Below, in pieces: positions 60,276 to 64,000 of a stretch of 64,000 nt of DNA; positions within the stretch are counted from its first letter, which is position 1; each line of letters begins with the position of its first letter. Source of the stretch: Alphaproteobacteria bacterium. GTDB lineage: Bacteria; Pseudomonadota; Alphaproteobacteria; SMXS01. The translations under genes and the position numbers were made by a program. Where the stretch lies: assembly GCA_016124315.1 (NCBI GenBank), contig WGNW01000020.1, forward strand, positions 22,208 through 86,207. Direction: 5' to 3'. The notes beneath the pieces are model-generated. The model searched no databases, had not been told where the DNA came from, and was given only the letters and a program-made list of their open reading frames with translations.

Positions 60276-60644
60276 ATGCCGGACAGCGCACACAACAGCG
60301 AACCGCATCTCTGGGTCAAGATATCCCTGGGCGACGCCGGCGAGGTAGGCCCCGGCAAGATCGCGCTGCTCCGGCTGATCCGGGAGCACCGCTCGATCGC
60401 CGGCGCGGCGCGGGCCATGAACATGTCCTACCGCCGGGCCTGGCTGCTGATCAACGAACTCAACCAGATCTTCGGCCAGCCGGTGCTCAGCACCTTCCTG
60501 GGCGGCCGGACTCATGGCGGCGCCGAACTCACGCCGCTCGGCGAGGCGCTGATCGCCCGCTTCGACAGCATCTCCTCCCGTGCCGAGGCCGCCGTCCGGG
60601 AGGAGCTGAGCGCGCTGGCCGCCGAGGTCCGCTCTTCCGACTAG
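60276..60644 (+). CDS. modE: Short ModE-type regulator, DNA-binding domain only
   Basis: 122 aa: a winged helix-turn-helix (KIALLRLIREHRSIAGAARAMNMSYRRAWLLINELNQ) and the dimerisation end with THGGAELTPLGEALIARF. Canonical ModE is about 260 aa because two C-terminal Mop domains bind molybdate; these are absent. Such short proteins (ModE N-terminal-like) exist in other bacteria. Sensing may come from elsewhere, for instance the free Mop protein at 6894, or the short form may act constitutively. Its stop shares CTAG with the convergent treY gene (4-bp overlap). Confidence 0.85.
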   Translation: MPDSAHNSEPHLWVKISLGDAGEVGPGKIALLRLIREHRSIAGAARAMNMSYRRAWLLINELNQIFGQPVLSTFLGGRTHGGAELTPLGEALIARFDSISSRAEAAVREELSALAAEVRSSD

Positions 60645-63241
60645 GCCTGCGTTCCGGTGTCAAGCAGCGCGACATGGACGGGCAGGTCGGAGAACAGGTC
60701 GCGGGCGAGGTGCGATGTCGCGGACGTCCCCTCGCCGTGCAGCACGTCGCGCGCAGCCGCTCTTGAGAACTCCTGGGGCAGGTCGAGCGCGGTGTCGCCC
60801 CACCAGCCGGCCTCCGGAACCAGGCGTCCGGTACCCGTGGTCTGCTCCGCGCAGTGCAGGCAGGCCGCCACCAGCAGTGCGCGGCCGCCTCGCTGCCGCA
60901 GAAAGGCGAGCACGTGCGCCGCGCGCGGGCCTGCGGTCTCCACCGGGGTGTAGTCGCCGCCATCCCAGAGATCAGGGTTTTCCCGCCGCAGCCGCAGTAC
61001 CGCGGCGATCAGCGCCTGCTTGCGCGCGTCGTAGGTCGCCGGCGCTTCCTGGGAGAGCGTGCGGCGCCGGGCCTCGAAGTCCACCGGCCGGCGGTTGTCC
61101 GGGTCCACCAGCGTCAGGTCCTCGAACTCCGTGCCCTGGTAGAGGTCGGGGACGCCCGGTGCGGTGCAGCGCAGCACCGTCTGCACGAGGCCGTTGGCCT
61201 GCCCGGCAGGTCGTATGCGTTCCACGAAGGCTGCGAGGTCGCTCAGGAACGCCGGCGAGCGGGCCGGGTCGAGCAGGGCGTCCAGACAGGCGCGGGCGCG
61301 GGCCTCGTAGGCCTCGTCCGGGGCCGCCCAGGACGAGCGCAGCTTGGCTTCCCGCAGCGCCTTCTGCTGCCACGATCCCATGCGCTCCCGCAGCTGGCTC
61401 AGTCCTTCCGCGTCGTCCGGCGCGAGGTCGCCGGGCCAGCAGCCGACAAGCATCTGCAGCAGCTGGTAGAGGTCGCCCGGATCGAAGCCCTCGGCCAGCG
61501 GCGCCGTCGTGTCGCGCCAGGTCTTGGACCGCTCGATCCACGCCTCTGGAACCTCGGTCAGCACCGCGAGGCGGGCGGAAACGTCCTCGCCGCGCTTGTG
61601 GTCGTGGGTCGCGGTCGTAAGCATCGCGATGGGGAAGTGCTGCCGCCGCGCCGTACAGGCGGCGTGGAAGCCGGCGATGCTCAGGGTGAACCGGTCCGGG
61701 TCGAAGCCCACGTCGTTCTGCGACAGCAGCCGGCCATAGCGGTAGAACGCCGTATCCTCAACCGCCTTGGCGGCGATGGGCGCGGACAGCTGCTGGAATC
61801 GGCGCACTGCATCCGCAGCGAGGCCGCGGTCGCCTGGTCCGGTGCCCGCCAGCCAGGCCAGCACGGCATCGATGACGGAAGCCTCGCCCGGCGCCGCCAG
61901 CGGCACGGCGCGCTGGCGCACCGTCTCGCGCACCACCGCATCGGTCTCGGGCGCGTCCGCGCCGGTGCCGTAGGTGCGATAGACGGGGAACACCCATAGT
62001 ATCCGCTCGATCGCCCGCCGCAGCATGCCGGCGGTGAGCGCTTCGGTCTCGGGCGCGGTTCGGGCGAGGGTGTGGAATGCCTCGACGCAGCGCCGCAGCT
62101 GGCCTTCGAATTCCCAGGCCAGCATGTCGCGCCGTGCCTCGAACTCTTCCGGTGCGAAGTCGGCCGGCCGGCCGCTCACCTCGGCCCAGTGCCGTCCCAG
62201 CGGCTGCTCGCCGCCCGGCGCGTGCAGGATGTCGGCGGCCTCGGCCATGAAGTCGTAGCCGCTGGTCCCGTCGACGGCCCAGTCGCGGCACAGCAGCTCG
62301 CCGGCCGCCAGGATCTTCTCGACCACCAGATAGGCCGGGCCGCGCCGCATCTCGGGCGGGCGCCGAGGTTCCAGGTCTTCCAGCCGGGCGCGCAACCTGC
62401 GGCAATAGCCGCCGGGATCGGTCAGACCGTCCACGTGGTCGACCCGCAGCCCGTCGATCAGTCCCTCGGCATAGAGCCGGAAGTACAGGATGTGGGCCGC
62501 CTCGAAGACCGTTTCGTCCTCTACCCTCAGACCGGCCAGCTCGGTGATGGTGAAGAACCGCCGCCAGTTGAGGCAGTCATTGCCGGTTCGCCACCAGGCG
62601 AGCCGGTAGTGCTGCCGGTCCAGCAGCGCCGCCAGGTTCTCGCGGCCTTCCTCGGTCGCCGGGTCGTGGTGCCGCAGGATCCGGTCCACCGTCTCGGCCG
62701 TGGGCGAGGGGCCGAGCAGGCGTTCGCAGTCCTCCGGCCGGACGGGGAAGACATGAGCGTCGTGGGCGGTGAGGCGGAGCGCGCCGGCCGTCGGTCCGGC
62801 GGCGAGGGCGATGGCGCCGCCGGCCAGCGCTTCCCGCAGCGGCTCCCCCAGGAACGGCAGCAGCAGTTTCTCGCGCCAGTCGATGTCGAAGAAGCGCGCA
62901 TGGGGGCTCGCCTCGCCCTTCTCCAGCACGTCCATCCACCAGTGGTTGGCCGGGCCGGCGATCCCCATGTGGTTGGGAACGATGTCGAGGATCGCGCCCA
63001 TGCCGTGCCGCCGCAGGGTGGCGACGAGCCGGCGGAAGCCGTCCTCGCCGCCCAGCTCGTCGCTGATCCGCGTCGGGTCGGCCACGTCGTAGCCGTGGGT
63101 CGAGCCGGGCTGGGCAACGGTGATCGGCGAGGCGTAGAGATGGCTGATGCCCAGGTCGGCGAGATAGGGCACCACCGCTTCCGCGTCCCGGAAGGTGAAG
63201 TCCCGGTGGAACTGCAGCCGGTAGGTGGCGCGGATGGTCAC
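60641..63241 (-). CDS. treY: Maltooligosyl trehalose synthase
   Basis: 866 aa from GTG 63241, in a GTGA overlap with the malQ stop. GH13 barrel: ATYRLQFHRDFTF at the N-terminus, DIVPNHMG (region I), GLRVDHVDGLTDPGGY (region II, nucleophile Asp), EKILAAGELL (region III, acid Glu) and TATHDHKRGEDVSARL (region IV). It converts the reducing end of maltooligosaccharides to a trehalosyl unit, which TreZ then releases. The length is normal for the family. treZ is not inside the window and would be expected beyond malQ. Confidence 0.9.
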   Translation of the reverse strand: MTIRATYRLQFHRDFTFRDAEAVVPYLADLGISHLYASPITVAQPGSTHGYDVADPTRISDELGGEDGFRRLVATLRRHGMGAILDIVPNHMGIAGPANHWWMDVLEKGEASPHARFFDIDWREKLLLPFLGEPLREALAGGAIALAAGPTAGALRLTAHDAHVFPVRPEDCERLLGPSPTAETVDRILRHHDPATEEGRENLAALLDRQHYRLAWWRTGNDCLNWRRFFTITELAGLRVEDETVFEAAHILYFRLYAEGLIDGLRVDHVDGLTDPGGYCRRLRARLEDLEPRRPPEMRRGPAYLVVEKILAAGELLCRDWAVDGTSGYDFMAEAADILHAPGGEQPLGRHWAEVSGRPADFAPEEFEARRDMLAWEFEGQLRRCVEAFHTLARTAPETEALTAGMLRRAIERILWVFPVYRTYGTGADAPETDAVVRETVRQRAVPLAAPGEASVIDAVLAWLAGTGPGDRGLAADAVRRFQQLSAPIAAKAVEDTAFYRYGRLLSQNDVGFDPDRFTLSIAGFHAACTARRQHFPIAMLTTATHDHKRGEDVSARLAVLTEVPEAWIERSKTWRDTTAPLAEGFDPGDLYQLLQMLVGCWPGDLAPDDAEGLSQLRERMGSWQQKALREAKLRSSWAAPDEAYEARARACLDALLDPARSPAFLSDLAAFVERIRPAGQANGLVQTVLRCTAPGVPDLYQGTEFEDLTLVDPDNRRPVDFEARRRTLSQEAPATYDARKQALIAAVLRLRRENPDLWDGGDYTPVETAGPRAAHVLAFLRQRGGRALLVAACLHCAEQTTGTGRLVPEAGWWGDTALDLPQEFSRAAARDVLHGEGTSATSHLARDLFSDLPVHVALLDTGTQA

Positions 63242-64000
63242 GTCGTCCTCGACTTCTCCAGCCGGCCGATCCGCGCCGCGACCGCCGGATCCTTGAACAG
63301 GGCTTCGCTGCAGGCGGGCAGCCGGCGGCGCCAGTTGGGATGCTCGTCGATGGTGCCCGGCAGGTTGGGCTGCTCCTCCAGCCCCAGCAGATCCTCCATG
63401 GGCAGGATCGCCAGCGGCGCAGGAGTCCGGGAGACGTAGCTGAGTGCGGCGTCCACCACCGGCCCGGTGTCTTCCGCCGCCGGCTCCAGTCCCCAGGCGA
63501 CGCCCGCGTCGACGCAGGCGTCCCAGAGTTGCCGGCGGTGCGCGGCCCGTTCCTCGCGTTCGCTTGCCTCGGCGGCAAAGCGGCTCATCCGGCCCAGCGA
63601 CCACGTCCAGTCGATGTCGCGTCCGCGCCACCAGCCGGCCACCGTCGGCAGGTCGTGGGTGCTGGTCATCGCCGCCGCGTGGGAGGACCAGCGGTCGGGC
63701 GGGATGAAGCGTCCGGCGCCGTCGCGTTCGAACCACAGCACGCGCATGCCCATGACGGCCCGAGCGTCCAGCACGTCGCGGAAGCCCTCGGGCACCGTGC
63801 CCAGGTCCTCGCCCACCACCACTGCCCGGTTGCGCCAGGATTCGAGGCAGAGCAGCCGGAACATGTCTGCCTCCGGATAGCGCAGATAGGCGCCCTCGGT
63901 CGCACCTGCCCCATGGGGCACCACCCAAAGCCGGCGCAGCCCCATGGCATGATCGATGCGAATCCCTCCGGCATGGCGGATGGCGGCCCGGACGGTGCCG
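63238..64000 (-). CDS. malQ: 4-alpha-glucanotransferase (amylomaltase), partial
   Basis: The 3' part of the gene, running past the right edge of the window. Motifs of GH77: GIRIDHAMGLRRLW (nucleophile Asp), VGEDLGTVPEGFRD (acid Glu) and TSTHDLPTVAGWW (third Asp). About 254 residues are visible against a usual 500-700. It rearranges maltodextrins by moving glucan chains, feeding treY. The close malQ-treY overlap indicates one operon for glycogen or maltodextrin conversion to trehalose. Confidence 0.85.
   Translation of the reverse strand, partial: GTVRAAIRHAGGIRIDHAMGLRRLWVVPHGAGATEGAYLRYPEADMFRLLCLESWRNRAVVVGEDLGTVPEGFRDVLDARAVMGMRVLWFERDGAGRFIPPDRWSSHAAAMTSTHDLPTVAGWWRGRDIDWTWSLGRMSRFAAEASEREERAAHRRQLWDACVDAGVAWGLEPAAEDTGPVVDAALSYVSRTPAPLAILPMEDLLGLEEQPNLPGTIDEHPNWRRRLPACSEALFKDPAVAARIGRLEKSRTT

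Noticed and set aside
60641..63928. One long leftward frame covering treY and part of malQ as a single 1095-residue fusion
   Set aside because: malQ is read in a different frame (63238 and beyond), and treY starts at GTG 63241 in a GTGA overlap; the longer frame is a shadow over malQ.

Overview
The window is about 64 kb of GC-rich DNA with tightly packed genes, many four-base start/stop overlaps, TonB-dependent receptors, LptF/LptG-type permeases and ModE/ModA. This is a Gram-negative chromosome, most likely from an alphaproteobacterium. The order is not certain; a metabolically versatile Rhodospirillales- or Sphingomonadales-like organism would fit. No tRNA, rRNA, CRISPR array, insertion sequence or phage gene was recognised.

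Layout. 0.3-2.4 kb: a small secreted protein, then an unknown lipoprotein and companion. 2.4-5.7 kb: a cytochrome c/PQQ quinoprotein of the polyvinyl-alcohol-dehydrogenase type, a SCO1-like protein and a secreted YtkA-like protein. 5.9-8.7 kb: molybdenum genes (YqeB-like, free-standing Mop domain, DUF2478, ModD). 8.8-23 kb: a catabolic cluster with two paralogous Rieske oxygenase alpha subunits, four SDRs, a TonB receptor, a 3-ketosteroid-dehydrogenase-like flavoprotein, an MBL hydrolase, an ABM monooxygenase-like protein and a P450, with a TetR regulator inside. Three of its promoters share one architecture: TTGACA, 12-13 nt, then a 19-bp palindrome. 24-28.6 kb: SDR, acyl-CoA ligase, MaoC hydratase, CitE-type lyase and MarR. 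28.7-34.5 kb: a secreted unknown, an MFS carrier, a TonB receptor and a divergent TetR.

34.7-45.2 kb: a two-subunit aldehyde-oxidase-type molybdenum hydroxylase, a P3A-type H+-ATPase, a short coiled-coil protein, a MopB-family oxidoreductase overlapping a limonene-epoxide-hydrolase-like gene, GST, alpha/beta hydrolase and TetR. 45.3-52.9 kb: a probable lipid or glycolipid cluster (GNAT-like acyltransferase, fatty acid/sterol hydroxylase, GT2 glycosyltransferase, LptG, LptF, ketoacyl synthase, acyl carrier protein). 53-59.3 kb: methyltransferase, cation efflux, TonB receptor and AI-2E-family protein. 59.3-60.6 kb: modA and a short modE divergent around a clear ModE box. 60.6-64 kb: treY and the 3' part of malQ, which runs off the end.

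How it works together. The left and central parts read as an import-and-oxidise programme for a hydrophobic, probably polycyclic or terpenoid/steroid-like substrate: TonB uptake, Rieske and P450 oxygenation, SDR and KstD-type dehydrogenation, then CoA activation and side-chain cleavage, with each block under a local TetR or MarR regulator. Molybdenum is a second theme: eight genes for uptake, regulation, cofactor handling or Mo-enzymes lie in four separate places. The most novel block is the 45-53 kb lipid cluster, which looks like synthesis, glycosylation and export of an acylated envelope lipid. Functional names come from motif recognition only; no database search was possible.
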